NCBI GenBank assembly: GCA_021735285.1
Contig: JAIPHI010000160.1
Coordinates: forward strand, 1 to 6,028
DNA from: Fidelibacterota bacterium
GTDB lineage: Bacteria > Fidelibacterota > UBA2242 > JAFGTP01
Direction of reading: 5' to 3'
DNA: 6,028 nt
Below, piece after piece: positions 1-6,028 of the stretch (the first letter of the stretch is position 1; each line of letters begins with the position of its first letter). A program made the position numbers and the translations under genes. Under the pieces are notes generated by a model. It was not told where the DNA came from, did not search any database, and saw only the letters and a list, made by a program, of their open reading frames with translations.

Positions 1-282
1 CAACTTATCGAAAACAATAATTTTAAACTTAAAATCATTCATACTCCGGGTCATTCGCCTGGCAGCTCCTGTTTTTTATTCAATGAATTGTATCTTTTTA
101 CCGGAGATACACTATTTTCAGGTTCGATTGGTAGAACCGATCTGCCATTAAGTTCGACAGCAGAAATGCGGAAAAGTTTAAAGAAGATCGTGAATCTTCC
201 CATCAACACAAAGCTGTATCCCGGTCATGGACCTAAGAGCACCCTGGAAAAAGAATTAAACAACAATCCCTATTTAATTTAA
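1..282 (+). CDS. Metallo-beta-lactamase-fold hydrolase, YcbL/glyoxalase II-like (5' end missing)
   Basis: This is the C-terminal 93 residues of a Zn-dependent hydrolase; the reading frame is open to the left edge, so the start and the N-terminal HxHxDH metal motif lie outside. Visible family motifs, numbered within the fragment, are TPGHSPGS (His18, metal ligand), GDTLF (Asp36, bridging metal ligand), GRTDLP (44-49) and YPGHGP (His76, metal ligand). The end, with TLEKE followed by NPYL, matches the usual C-terminus of small glyoxalase II-like/YcbL proteins of about 210 residues. Such enzymes hydrolyse thioesters such as S-lactoylglutathione or related small substrates in the cytoplasm. The exact substrate cannot be told from this fragment, and GRTDLP is also seen in other subfamilies such as persulfide dioxygenases. 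The stop is one base before the tilS start, so the two are very likely in one transcript. The family call is firm and the substrate open. Confidence 0.9.
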   Translation, partial: QLIENNNFKLKIIHTPGHSPGSSCFLFNELYLFTGDTLFSGSIGRTDLPLSSTAEMRKSLKKIVNLPINTKLYPGHGPKSTLEKELNNNPYLI

Positions 283-283
283 A

Positions 284-1654
284 ATGAAAAAATTATATTC
301 TCGTTTTAAAAATATTATTGATAAGCACCAACTAATAAGTGATAGAGACCGGATTATTGCAGCAATCTCGGGTGGCGTCGATTCTATTGCGCTTTTGCAT
401 CTATTATTTAAATTAATGCATGAAGCGGAGATTTCCTTTGAATTACAGGCTGCTCATCTTAATCATTCAACCAGAGACGGTGCCAGTGACAAAGACCAGG
501 CTCTTGTAGAAGGGACCTGCCAAAAATATGCTATCCCATTAGAGACAAAAAAAGTAGATGTCCACAAAAAAGCCCAACAATCGAATCTTTCATTTGAGAT
601 GATGGCTAGAAAAGTCAGGTATGATTTCTTTCAAAAAATAGCAGGTAATGGTACAATTGCGACCGGCCATACCCTAGATGATCATATTGAAACCATATTA
701 CTAAGGGTTATTAAAGGCACAGGATTGAATGGTCTCGGCGGTATAGAATATAAAACCGATAATATTATCCATCCTCTTCGTTTTGCCACAAAAGACGAAC
801 TATATTCCTATGCAGCCGAAGAACAGTTGAATTTTAATGAAGATAGCACCAATTTTGAAAACAAATGTGATAGAAATGTCATTCGTAATATTATTATCCC
901 TACAATCAATCAGAAAATTAATCCGAATTTTATTGATGCTGTCGATAGACTATCCCAAATCTCCTCAGAGGTTAATAATTTTATCAATCAACGTGCTATC
1001 AAAAAAATTAGCAATTTAACTAATGATAGGGCTTCCTGGTATTATGCATTAGATCATAAAAAATTTGAGTCCCTGCATATAGCTCTACTTAAACATATAA
1101 TATTAGAGATCAGCAATCGGCTTATTCCCCATTCCACAATAGATTTTTCCAGCTTTGAACAAATAGTGGAACAATTATCCCATAAAAATAGAGGCCAAAT
1201 TATAAAGCTAAACTCTGACTTGTATGCTAATTTTGATAGAGATCATTTAATAATATATAATTCAAAAGCGCAGAATTGGAATGAGACTGCAATTGAGATT
1301 AATCAAACTTTTAAGACACAAACCTTCAAATTCTCGACTCAATTAGTAGGCAAAGAGGGGAACAAAAGCCCTTCACCAAATGTTGAATATATTGATTATG
1401 ATAAAATCAAAGGAGATTTAAAACTTAGACATTGGAAATATGGTGATAAATTTAAGCCTCTAAATTTTAATCACAGAAAAAAGGTCAGTGATTATTTTAT
1501 AGATAATAAAATCCCAAAATTTAAAAAACATTTTATTCCTATTCTTGAATCTGATAATCGGATTGTATGGATATGTGGTCAAAGATTATCTGATGAGTTT
1601 AAGCTTGAGAATCACAGCAAAAATATTCTCAAACTAATATATTCGGAAAAGTAA
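284..1654 (+). CDS. tilS: tRNA(Ile)-lysidine synthase TilS
   Basis: TilS attaches lysine to cytidine 34 of the CAU-anticodon tRNA-Ile using ATP, which makes that tRNA read AUA and accept isoleucine. It is a cytoplasmic enzyme, normally essential. The 456-residue product has the full three-part plan. The N-terminal PP-loop ATPase carries SGGVDS at 29-34, the HLNHSTR segment at 58-64, ARKVRYDFF at 108-116, and GHTLDDHIET followed by LLRVIKGTG at 128-147. HPLRFATKDE (163-172) and DRNVIRN (196-202) close this domain. A less conserved helical middle follows, then a TilS_C domain from about 378 to 450 with LRHWKYGDKFKP and KKVSDYFIDNKIP. The length is normal for full-length TilS. The ATG lies one base after the upstream stop and has no Shine-Dalgarno match, so translation probably depends on coupling to the upstream gene or is leaderless-like. 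The AUA codon is used freely in this AT-rich window, consistent with a need for lysidine. No defect is seen; His134 replaces the more usual Gln in the DDQ stretch. Confidence 0.97.
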   Translation: MKKLYSRFKNIIDKHQLISDRDRIIAAISGGVDSIALLHLLFKLMHEAEISFELQAAHLNHSTRDGASDKDQALVEGTCQKYAIPLETKKVDVHKKAQQSNLSFEMMARKVRYDFFQKIAGNGTIATGHTLDDHIETILLRVIKGTGLNGLGGIEYKTDNIIHPLRFATKDELYSYAAEEQLNFNEDSTNFENKCDRNVIRNIIIPTINQKINPNFIDAVDRLSQISSEVNNFINQRAIKKISNLTNDRASWYYALDHKKFESLHIALLKHIILEISNRLIPHSTIDFSSFEQIVEQLSHKNRGQIIKLNSDLYANFDRDHLIIYNSKAQNWNETAIEINQTFKTQTFKFSTQLVGKEGNKSPSPNVEYIDYDKIKGDLKLRHWKYGDKFKPLNFNHRKKVSDYFIDNKIPKFKKHFIPILESDNRIVWICGQRLSDEFKLENHSKNILKLIYSEK

Positions 1655-1724
1655 TACCCATTCTCCGTCTAAGGTTAAGCGAAAAAATATTATAAGTTGC
1701 TAGATTGGATTATAGATAATAACT

Positions 1725-1754
1725 TTTGGACTGTATAAAATATCAGTAGATTTA
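1725..1754 (+). promoter_or_regulatory. Possible promoter for hpt (weak)
   Basis: The gap holds TTTG at 1725-1728 and TAGATTTA at 1747-1754, separated by 18 bases. This resembles the Bacteroidota-type promoter (TTTG, about 19 bases, TAnnTTTG) but lacks the final G and is one base short in spacing. A TATAAA at 1734-1739 could instead be a sigma70-type -10 box, but I find no good -35 element 16-18 bases before it. The 135-bp gap between otherwise tightly packed genes makes a promoter here plausible. The exact element is not settled, and it would overlap the inverted repeat at 1741-1769, which would suit an operator. Confidence 0.22.
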
Positions 1755-1769
1755 GTTTTTTTACTGATA
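1741..1769. repeat. Inverted repeat in the tilS-hpt gap
   Basis: TATCAGTA at 1741-1748 is matched exactly by its reverse complement TACTGATA at 1762-1769, with a 13-base T-rich spacer. A G-U and an A-U pair can extend the stem inward by two. It is the most symmetrical element in the only sizeable intergenic gap, about 20 bases before the hpt start. It could be a protein-binding operator or an RNA hairpin in the hpt leader. It is not a standard terminator, because the stem has only two G-C pairs and the T run sits in the loop and not after the stem. In DNA this AT-rich an 8-bp match may be chance. Confidence 0.45.
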
Positions 1770-1790
1770 AAGTGATAATATAGTAAAAAA
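1757..1790 (+). repeat. Second inverted repeat covering the hpt start; competes with the first
   Basis: TTTTTTACT at 1757-1765 is the reverse complement of AGTAAAAAA at 1782-1790, a 9-bp match with a 16-base loop. Its right arm ends on the A of the hpt ATG at 1790. Its left arm shares bases 1762-1765 with the right arm of the 1741-1769 repeat, so the two hairpins cannot form together. This layout is like a simple translational switch, but the stem holds a single G-C pair and would be weak. Function is speculation. Confidence 0.3.
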
Positions 1791-2365
1791 TGAAGTCGAA
1801 TATGAGTGAAAAATTAGTCCTAAATGAAAATTTCGGAAAGCATTCAGGAAAAACACTTAAAATGCTGATCTCGGAAAAACGTATTAAGGCCCGAATCAAA
1901 GAATTAGGTAGCCAAATTTCCAATAATTATAGAGATGTAGGAAGTCCTCTAATCGTGATTGGTATATTAAATGGAAGCTTTATATTCATGAGCGATCTGG
2001 TACGCGACATAAATATTGATCTGGAAGTGGATTTTATGCGGATTGCTTCATATGGGAATGCTACCAGTAGCAGCGGTACAGTCAGAATGATCAAAGATAT
2101 CAATGCTGATATTACAAACCGGCACGTTCTTGTGGTTGAGGATATTGTCGATACTGGTCTATCCATGAACTTTTTAAAAAATCGTCTGGAACAGGCCAGT
2201 ACAAAATCTCTGGAATTTGCCGCTTTAATTATGAAAGAAAATACAAAAATAGACTTTGATATGGATTATGTAGGTTTTGAGATACCTGACAAATATGTTG
2301 TCGGTTATGGATTAGACCTGGCCCAAAAATTAAGAAATCTTAAATCAATTTATTATTTAGAATAA
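1790..2365 (+). CDS. hpt: Hypoxanthine-guanine phosphoribosyltransferase
   Basis: The enzyme salvages hypoxanthine and guanine by transferring ribose 5-phosphate from PRPP to give IMP and GMP in the cytoplasm. The 191-residue product shows the family signatures in order. These are GILNGSFIFMSDL (58-70), the flexible-loop region starting SYG (87-89) with SSGTVRMIKD (94-103), and the PRPP-binding loop VVEDIVDTGLSM (115-126). Next comes VGFEIPDKYVVGYGLD (161-176), in which Lys168 and Tyr169 match the purine-binding Lys and aromatic residue of human HPRT, and then LRNL near the end. The first 24 residues before Met25 (base 1862) go beyond the usual bacterial start, which is near the LISEKRIKARIKEL helix. 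The ATG at 1790 has no Shine-Dalgarno site; the ATG at 1862 has AGGA 12 bases upstream, a loose fit. I keep 1790 as the longest frame, but 1802 or 1862 may be the true start. ftsH follows after 16 bp, as in the known tilS-hpt-ftsH cluster. Confidence 0.95.
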   Translation: MKSNMSEKLVLNENFGKHSGKTLKMLISEKRIKARIKELGSQISNNYRDVGSPLIVIGILNGSFIFMSDLVRDINIDLEVDFMRIASYGNATSSSGTVRMIKDINADITNRHVLVVEDIVDTGLSMNFLKNRLEQASTKSLEFAALIMKENTKIDFDMDYVGFEIPDKYVVGYGLDLAQKLRNLKSIYYLE

Positions 2366-2367
2366 GT

Positions 2368-2374
2368 AAGGTGA
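2368..2374 (+). promoter_or_regulatory. Ribosome binding site of ftsH
   Basis: AAGGTGA lies seven bases before the ATG at 2382. AGGTGA within it is fully complementary to the usual 16S anti-Shine-Dalgarno region. It supports 2382 as the ftsH start and shows that this organism uses Shine-Dalgarno pairing for at least some genes. Confidence 0.7.
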
Positions 2375-2381
2375 CAATTTT

Positions 2382-4493
2382 ATGATCAATAAGTTTTTTT
2401 CAAATAATCAGAAAAATGACAAAGAAAAAAATACCAAAGAGAAGAGACCAAAAGAACAGAAAGATAAAGATAATAAAGATAACAAAAAATTCTCACTGCC
2501 TCCTAACAATGATAATAATGGTTTCAACTGGAAAAATGCTTCCAAAACCTCTATTATGTGGATTATCATAATTGTTAGTACTTTTCTGCTCTTTAGTATT
2601 CTGGGTTTTAATAATCAGGATGAAGTAAAAATATCTACATATCAGTATGAAGAACAGTTAAGAAATGGAAATATACAGGAAGCCGAGATAGTTGGTAAAA
2701 CCTTTCATGGGACACTTAAGGAACCTCAGCAAATGAATGTCAAAGGTAATACCGTAGAAGTAAAAAAATTCTCAGTAGAATTACCTGTTATCGATAGTGA
2801 AGTGGTTAATAAGTGGGAAAAAAATAATTTACAATACGATTATAAGGAAGCCAGTAAAAATTGGACAGACTACATAATTAGCTTCTTGCCCTGGATATTA
2901 ATCATTGGAGTCTGGATATTTTTCCTAAAAAGAATGCAAGGGGGAGGCAAAAGTCAGGGTATTTTCGGTTTTGGAAAGAGCAAGGCTAAACTCTGGACTT
3001 CAAACAAACCCAAGGCTACCTTTGATGATGTAGCCGGATGTGATGAGGCAAAGGAGGAATTAGAAGAGATCATAGAATTCCTCAAGGAACCTGAAAAATT
3101 CCGTACATTAGGGGGCAAAATTCCCAAAGGTGCCCTACTGGTAGGCCCCCCTGGAACTGGTAAAACCTTGTTAGCTAGAGCTGTAGCCGGTGAATCCGGA
3201 CGACCTTTTTTTAGTCTTAGTGGTTCTGATTTCGTAGAAATGTTTGTGGGCGTCGGTGCTTCAAGAGTTCGTGATCTGTTTGAGAAGGGGAAGAAAAACG
3301 CACCTTGTATTATATTTATTGATGAAATTGATGCTGTTGGTCGGCAAAGAGGAGCCGGAGTTGGTGGTGGTCATGATGAAAGAGAACAAACTCTTAATCA
3401 ATTGCTCAACGAAATGGATGGCTTTGATGAGAATATAGATATTATTTTACTTGCAGCTACTAATAGACCTGATGTACTCGATAAGGCATTACTGCGTCCC
3501 GGTCGTTTTGATCGACAAATTATAGTTGATTCCCCCGATATAAGAGGTCGCGAGGGTATTCTGGAAGTGCATACAAAAGAAACACCTCTGGCTGACGATG
3601 TGGACCTAGAAATTTTAGCGAAAAGTACTCCCGGATTAGTTGGTGCTGATCTTGCCAATATGGTCAATGAAGCAGCTTTACTCGCAGCCAAGAAGAATAA
3701 AAAAGCTATAAGCATGCAGGACTTTGAAGAAGCCAAAGATAAAATTATGATGGGAAAGGAAAGGAGTAGCCTTGTCATACCGGAGGAAGAGAAAGAACTA
3801 ACAGCCTATCATGAAGCCGGACATACATTAGTGACAATGAAAACCAAAAATGCAGACCCCCTTCATAAGGTGACCATTATTCCGCGCGGAAGAGCGATGG
3901 GCGTTACGCATCAACTGCCAATTGATGATCGCCACAATTATTCTAAAAGCTATATTATGGCTAAATTAGATGTGCTACTAGGTGGTAGAGCCGCCGAACA
4001 GATCGTCTTTAATGAACTATCCACCGGTGCGGGAAATGACATCGAACAGGCTACCAAACTGGCCCGGAAAATGGTAACTGAATGGGGTATGAGTGAAAAA
4101 ATGGGTCCTCTTACCTTTGGTAAAAAGAATGAAGAAGTCTTCTTAGGTAGAGAGATATCTCGAACCAGAAATTTCAGTGAGAATACAGCTAAACTCATTG
4201 ACGAAGAAGTTAAAAATATTGTCAGCGAAGCTGAGATCAATGCCAAAACGATCCTAGGAGAGAATAGAGAGGTGCTCGATAAAATTGCGAATCAATTACT
4301 TGAATATGAAACACTTACTAAAGAAGATATTGATAAATTGATGAATGGCGAAAAGCTAGACAAAGATTCAAAGCAAGAGTATCCTTCAGAAACAAATGAT
4401 AAAACCGGGACACCGGAGAAGCAGGAAAAAAATGAGGACGAAAAAGAACCAGAAAAATTAGAGGCTGGAGAAGATAATGCTAAGGAATCTTGA
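2382..4493 (+). CDS. ftsH: ATP-dependent zinc metalloprotease FtsH (membrane-bound AAA+ protease)
   Basis: FtsH is a hexameric inner-membrane protease that uses ATP to pull out and degrade damaged membrane proteins and some short-lived cytoplasmic regulators. The 703-residue product is complete. It has a hydrophilic Lys/Asn/Asp-rich leader (1-54), TM helix 1 (about 56-76), an extracytoplasmic domain (about 77-160) and TM helix 2 (about 163-183). A Gly-rich linker leads into the AAA+ module. That module carries Walker A GPPGTGKT (255-262), pore loop FVG (288-290), Walker B IIFIDEID (310-317), and a second region of homology from TNRPD (360-364) to GRFDR (374-378) with arginine fingers Arg372 and Arg375. 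The M41 peptidase has HEAGH (477-481; zinc ligands His477 and His481, catalytic Glu478) and third ligand Asp553 in GAGNDIEQAT. The last 50 or so residues form a highly charged tail. It is longer than E. coli FtsH (about 644), mainly through the leader and tail. All catalytic residues are intact. Start 2382 is supported by AAGGTGA; the end overlaps folP by 17 bp. Confidence 0.98.
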   Translation: MINKFFSNNQKNDKEKNTKEKRPKEQKDKDNKDNKKFSLPPNNDNNGFNWKNASKTSIMWIIIIVSTFLLFSILGFNNQDEVKISTYQYEEQLRNGNIQEAEIVGKTFHGTLKEPQQMNVKGNTVEVKKFSVELPVIDSEVVNKWEKNNLQYDYKEASKNWTDYIISFLPWILIIGVWIFFLKRMQGGGKSQGIFGFGKSKAKLWTSNKPKATFDDVAGCDEAKEELEEIIEFLKEPEKFRTLGGKIPKGALLVGPPGTGKTLLARAVAGESGRPFFSLSGSDFVEMFVGVGASRVRDLFEKGKKNAPCIIFIDEIDAVGRQRGAGVGGGHDEREQTLNQLLNEMDGFDENIDIILLAATNRPDVLDKALLRPGRFDRQIIVDSPDIRGREGILEVHTKETPLADDVDLEILAKSTPGLVGADLANMVNEAALLAAKKNKKAISMQDFEEAKDKIMMGKERSSLVIPEEEKELTAYHEAGHTLVTMKTKNADPLHKVTIIPRGRAMGVTHQLPIDDRHNYSKSYIMAKLDVLLGGRAAEQIVFNELSTGAGNDIEQATKLARKMVTEWGMSEKMGPLTFGKKNEEVFLGREISRTRNFSENTAKLIDEEVKNIVSEAEINAKTILGENREVLDKIANQLLEYETLTKEDIDKLMNGEKLDKDSKQEYPSETNDKTGTPEKQEKNEDEKEPEKLEAGEDNAKES
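2460..2482 (+). repeat. Short AAAGATAA repeats inside the ftsH leader
   Basis: Three near-adjacent copies of AAAGATAA (2460-2467, 2466-2473, 2475-2482) encode part of the KDKDNKDNKK stretch of the FtsH N-terminus. They are simple-sequence DNA within the gene, in a region with no expected fold. They may vary in copy number between strains; otherwise they have no evident role. Confidence 0.5.
4467..4470 (+). promoter_or_regulatory. Ribosome binding site of folP inside the ftsH tail
   Basis: GGAG sits six bases before the folP ATG at 4477, within the last codons of ftsH. It supports the 4477 start, and with it the reality of the long FolP N-terminal domain. It also suggests translational coupling between the two genes. 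Confidence 0.65.
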
Positions 4494-5670
4494 TCTTAAG
4501 GATATAGACCATTTAAAAGATGAATTGAACAATATAGAGGTGGCAACTGAGGGCATTGATATTATGCTTCCCAAAGCCCAACCATATCTTTTTAAAACCG
4601 ACAAAATAAGTTCTTCAGCAGCGATTCTCCTCAAAGAACAAATGCTGGATTTAGGTGCAGAATGCGCAATCGCACGGGATGCTGTGATGAATTCGAACAA
4701 AAAATATCCAACAATTTTAATAGGTTCAAAAGCTCACTTTGATCAATTAGTTCAACAACTCGATACAGAGGGTTATCCCGAATTAAGCCAATTAATTGAA
4801 GAGCTTAAACATTTTTTTGCAACCCAAGCTGGTAGTTGTTTAAAAATTCAGGATCAAAGCATTGATATTAGTAACAGAACCCGGATCATGGGAATTTTAA
4901 ACATAACTCCGGACTCTTTTTCTGATGGAGGACGTTTTGATTCTCCTGATAGTGCCATAAAAGCTGCCCTAAAAATGGAAAAGCAAGGCGCCGATATCAT
5001 TGATATTGGAGGAGAATCTACCAGACCCGGAGCCGAACCGGTCAGTATTGAAGAAGAATATAAAAGAGTACTTCCCGTTATCAAAGGTATTAGAAAAAAA
5101 AGTGATATTCCAATCTCAATTGACACTTATAAATCCAAAGTTGCAAAAAAAGCACTCTCCAATGGGGCCAACATTGTCAATGATATTAGCGGTTTGAGAT
5201 TTGACTCCGGGATGGCTAATACCATTGCCCGGTATGATGCAACTGTAATTATGATGCATATACAAGGTGAACCGCGTAATATGCAGGATAATCCTAGCTA
5301 CGAGAACTTATTTGATGATATTCTAAATTACCTTGAGACCTCAATTAAAATAGCTTTGGATTCAGGTATAGCAAAAGATCAAATAGTACTGGATCCGGGC
5401 ATTGGATTTGGTAAAGAATGGGAAGCTAATTATCGTATTTTGCAGCACTTAAATGAATTTAAATCTTTAGGCTATCCCCTATTGATAGGGCCTTCCAGAA
5501 AATCCTTTATAGGAAATCTACTTAATCTACCCCCTGATCAACGCCTGGAAGGATCCCTAGCGGCAGCTGTAGCAGGAGTAATGAATGGAGCTGATATTGT
5601 CAGAGTTCATGATGTAAAGGAAACATCCAGAGCCATTCAAGTAGCAGATAAAATAATTGGAAAAAGATAA
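4477..5670 (+). CDS. folP: Dihydropteroate synthase, long form with N-terminal extra domain
   Basis: FolP joins p-aminobenzoate to 6-hydroxymethyl-dihydropterin diphosphate to give dihydropteroate, a step of folate synthesis and the target of sulfonamides. The TIM-barrel core spans about 134-397 with all key motifs. These are GILNITPDSFSDGG (139-152, Asn142 for Mg), DIGGESTRPGAEP (176-188), SIDTY (214-218, Asp216), NDISGL (235-240), MHIQGEPRNMQ (260-270), LDPGIGFGK (305-313), GPSRKSFIG (338-346, Lys342) and VRVHDV (375-380, Arg376 and His378). The product is 397 residues, against about 280 for a standard FolP. The extra 130 residues include AAILLKEQMLDLGAE (48-62), which resembles the ANILKQEMLSxGG-type segment I recall from long FolP proteins of some clostridia and deltaproteobacteria. 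The role of this part is unknown to me. The start overlaps ftsH by 17 bp and has GGAG at the right distance. The ftsH-folP order is widespread. The core assignment is firm. Confidence 0.97.
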   Translation: MLRNLDLKDIDHLKDELNNIEVATEGIDIMLPKAQPYLFKTDKISSSAAILLKEQMLDLGAECAIARDAVMNSNKKYPTILIGSKAHFDQLVQQLDTEGYPELSQLIEELKHFFATQAGSCLKIQDQSIDISNRTRIMGILNITPDSFSDGGRFDSPDSAIKAALKMEKQGADIIDIGGESTRPGAEPVSIEEEYKRVLPVIKGIRKKSDIPISIDTYKSKVAKKALSNGANIVNDISGLRFDSGMANTIARYDATVIMMHIQGEPRNMQDNPSYENLFDDILNYLETSIKIALDSGIAKDQIVLDPGIGFGKEWEANYRILQHLNEFKSLGYPLLIGPSRKSFIGNLLNLPPDQRLEGSLAAAVAGVMNGADIVRVHDVKETSRAIQVADKIIGKR

Positions 5671-5676
5671 GAACGT

Positions 5677-6028
5677 ATGGTATTATTTTCAATTAGATTC
5701 GTTGAGATAACTCTTTTTGATGTACTCGATATTATAATTGTTTATACACTATTTTATTATTTAATAAATTTTTTTCGCGGCACTCGAGCCATTCAAATGG
5801 TGCTTGGTCTGGGTCTAATCCTGGTTCTCTCTCTGGTTGCCCGTCTTCTTAATCTTCAAACTGTTTCCCTTTTAATGAACACTTTGAGAACAGCCTGGGT
5901 GATTGCTTTCGTCATTATATTTCAACCAGAATTAAGGCGCTTACTGAATAATCTAGGGCAGACTTGGATCGTCAGAAAATTTTTTAAAAAACCCGGCTCT
6001 CATGTTCTAGATGAAATTGTTGATTCCA
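5677..6028 (+). CDS. cdaA: Diadenylate cyclase CdaA, N-terminal part (3' end missing)
   Basis: CdaA (DacA) is a membrane-bound enzyme that makes the second messenger c-di-AMP from two ATP; c-di-AMP controls potassium and osmolyte balance and cell wall homeostasis. The frame opens with ATG at 5677, six bases after the folP stop, and stays open for 117 residues to the window edge. The family N-terminus is recognisable: IRFVEITLFDVLDIIIVYTL (6-25), FFRGTRAIQMVLGL (32-45), LARLLNL-like VARLLNL (54-60) and IIFQPELRRLLNNLG (80-94). Three membrane helices are predicted by eye at about 12-30, 38-58 and 70-84. The catalytic DGA and RHR motifs would lie further right and cannot be checked. The Shine-Dalgarno match is poor, so translation is probably coupled to folP. 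In many bacteria cdaR/ybbR and glmM follow; a folP-cdaA-ybbR-glmM order would be expected beyond the edge. Confidence 0.94.
   Translation, partial: MVLFSIRFVEITLFDVLDIIIVYTLFYYLINFFRGTRAIQMVLGLGLILVLSLVARLLNLQTVSLLMNTLRTAWVIAFVIIFQPELRRLLNNLGQTWIVRKFFKKPGSHVLDEIVDS

Noticed and set aside
685..687. His134 in TilS at the position usually Gln in the GHxxDDQxET stretch
   Set aside because: The surrounding PP-loop motifs are intact and this position varies among homologues, so it is not evidence of an inactive or unusual enzyme.
837..1019. A 60-residue plus-strand frame inside tilS
   Set aside because: It overlaps well-conserved TilS sequence in another frame and resembles nothing known.
1655..1789. 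A terminator after tilS or a purine riboswitch before hpt
   Set aside because: I find no GC-rich stem followed by a T run, and no sign of the three-way junction core of a purine riboswitch. The inverted repeats present are weak and lack those features.
1690..1923. A minus-strand frame covering the tilS-hpt gap and the start of hpt
   Set aside because: Its first part is antisense to the hpt N-terminus and the rest is AT-rich gap read as Phe/Leu/Ile; no motif, and it runs against all neighbours.
3398..3778. A 126-residue open frame on the minus strand inside ftsH
   Set aside because: It lies wholly opposite the most conserved AAA+ part of FtsH, has a Ser/Leu/Ile-rich composition typical of antisense shadows, and matches no family I know.
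3950..4246. A 98-residue minus-strand frame inside ftsH
   Set aside because: It is opposite the FtsH protease domain, with Ser/Leu-rich shadow composition and no recognisable motif.
1..6028. Signs of a mobile island, phage, defence system, CRISPR array or tRNA attachment site
   Set aside because: All genes are intact co-directional housekeeping genes with uniform composition. I saw no long direct or terminal repeats, transposase, integrase, spacer array or tRNA-like sequence.

Overview
The window is a compact, single-strand (+) block of housekeeping genes. It carries the tail of a metallo-beta-lactamase-fold hydrolase, then tilS, hpt, ftsH, folP and the start of cdaA. The first and last genes are cut by the window edges. 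The DNA is clearly AT-rich and almost entirely coding. The only non-coding stretch of any size is about 135 bp between tilS and hpt. I see no mobile element, CRISPR array, tRNA, rRNA, phage gene or other sign of an accessory island.

Organism: a bacterium, shown by FtsH, TilS, FolP and CdaA together. The tilS-hpt-ftsH order is known from Gram-positive genomes. The ftsH-folP order is known from proteobacteria, and folP next to cdaA occurs in several other bacterial lineages. Low GC, patchy use of Shine-Dalgarno sites (clear for ftsH and folP, absent for tilS and hpt), a Lys/Asn/Asp-rich FtsH N-terminus and a long-form FolP fit an AT-rich member of the FCB/Marinimicrobia-Ignavibacteria-like bacteria. 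A deltaproteobacterial or clostridial relative cannot be excluded. This placement is inference and weak.

Layout: bases 1-282 hold the C-terminal 93 residues of a YcbL/glyoxalase II-like hydrolase. tilS (284-1654) begins one base after its stop. A 135-bp gap (1655-1789) with two overlapping inverted repeats precedes hpt (1790-2365). ftsH (2382-4493) follows after 16 bp with a good ribosome binding site. folP (4477-5670) overlaps the end of ftsH by 17 bp. cdaA starts 6 bp after folP (5677) and runs off the right edge with its three membrane helices but without its catalytic motifs.

How they fit together: the genes serve translation fidelity (lysidine in tRNA-Ile), purine salvage, membrane protein quality control, folate synthesis and c-di-AMP signalling. 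They are probably co-transcribed from hpt onward, and possibly from further upstream. They do not form one pathway; this is a growth-related superoperon. I found no convincing undescribed system. The features most worth a second look are the roughly 130-residue N-terminal domain of FolP, the mutually exclusive hairpins before hpt, and the charged low-complexity ends of FtsH.
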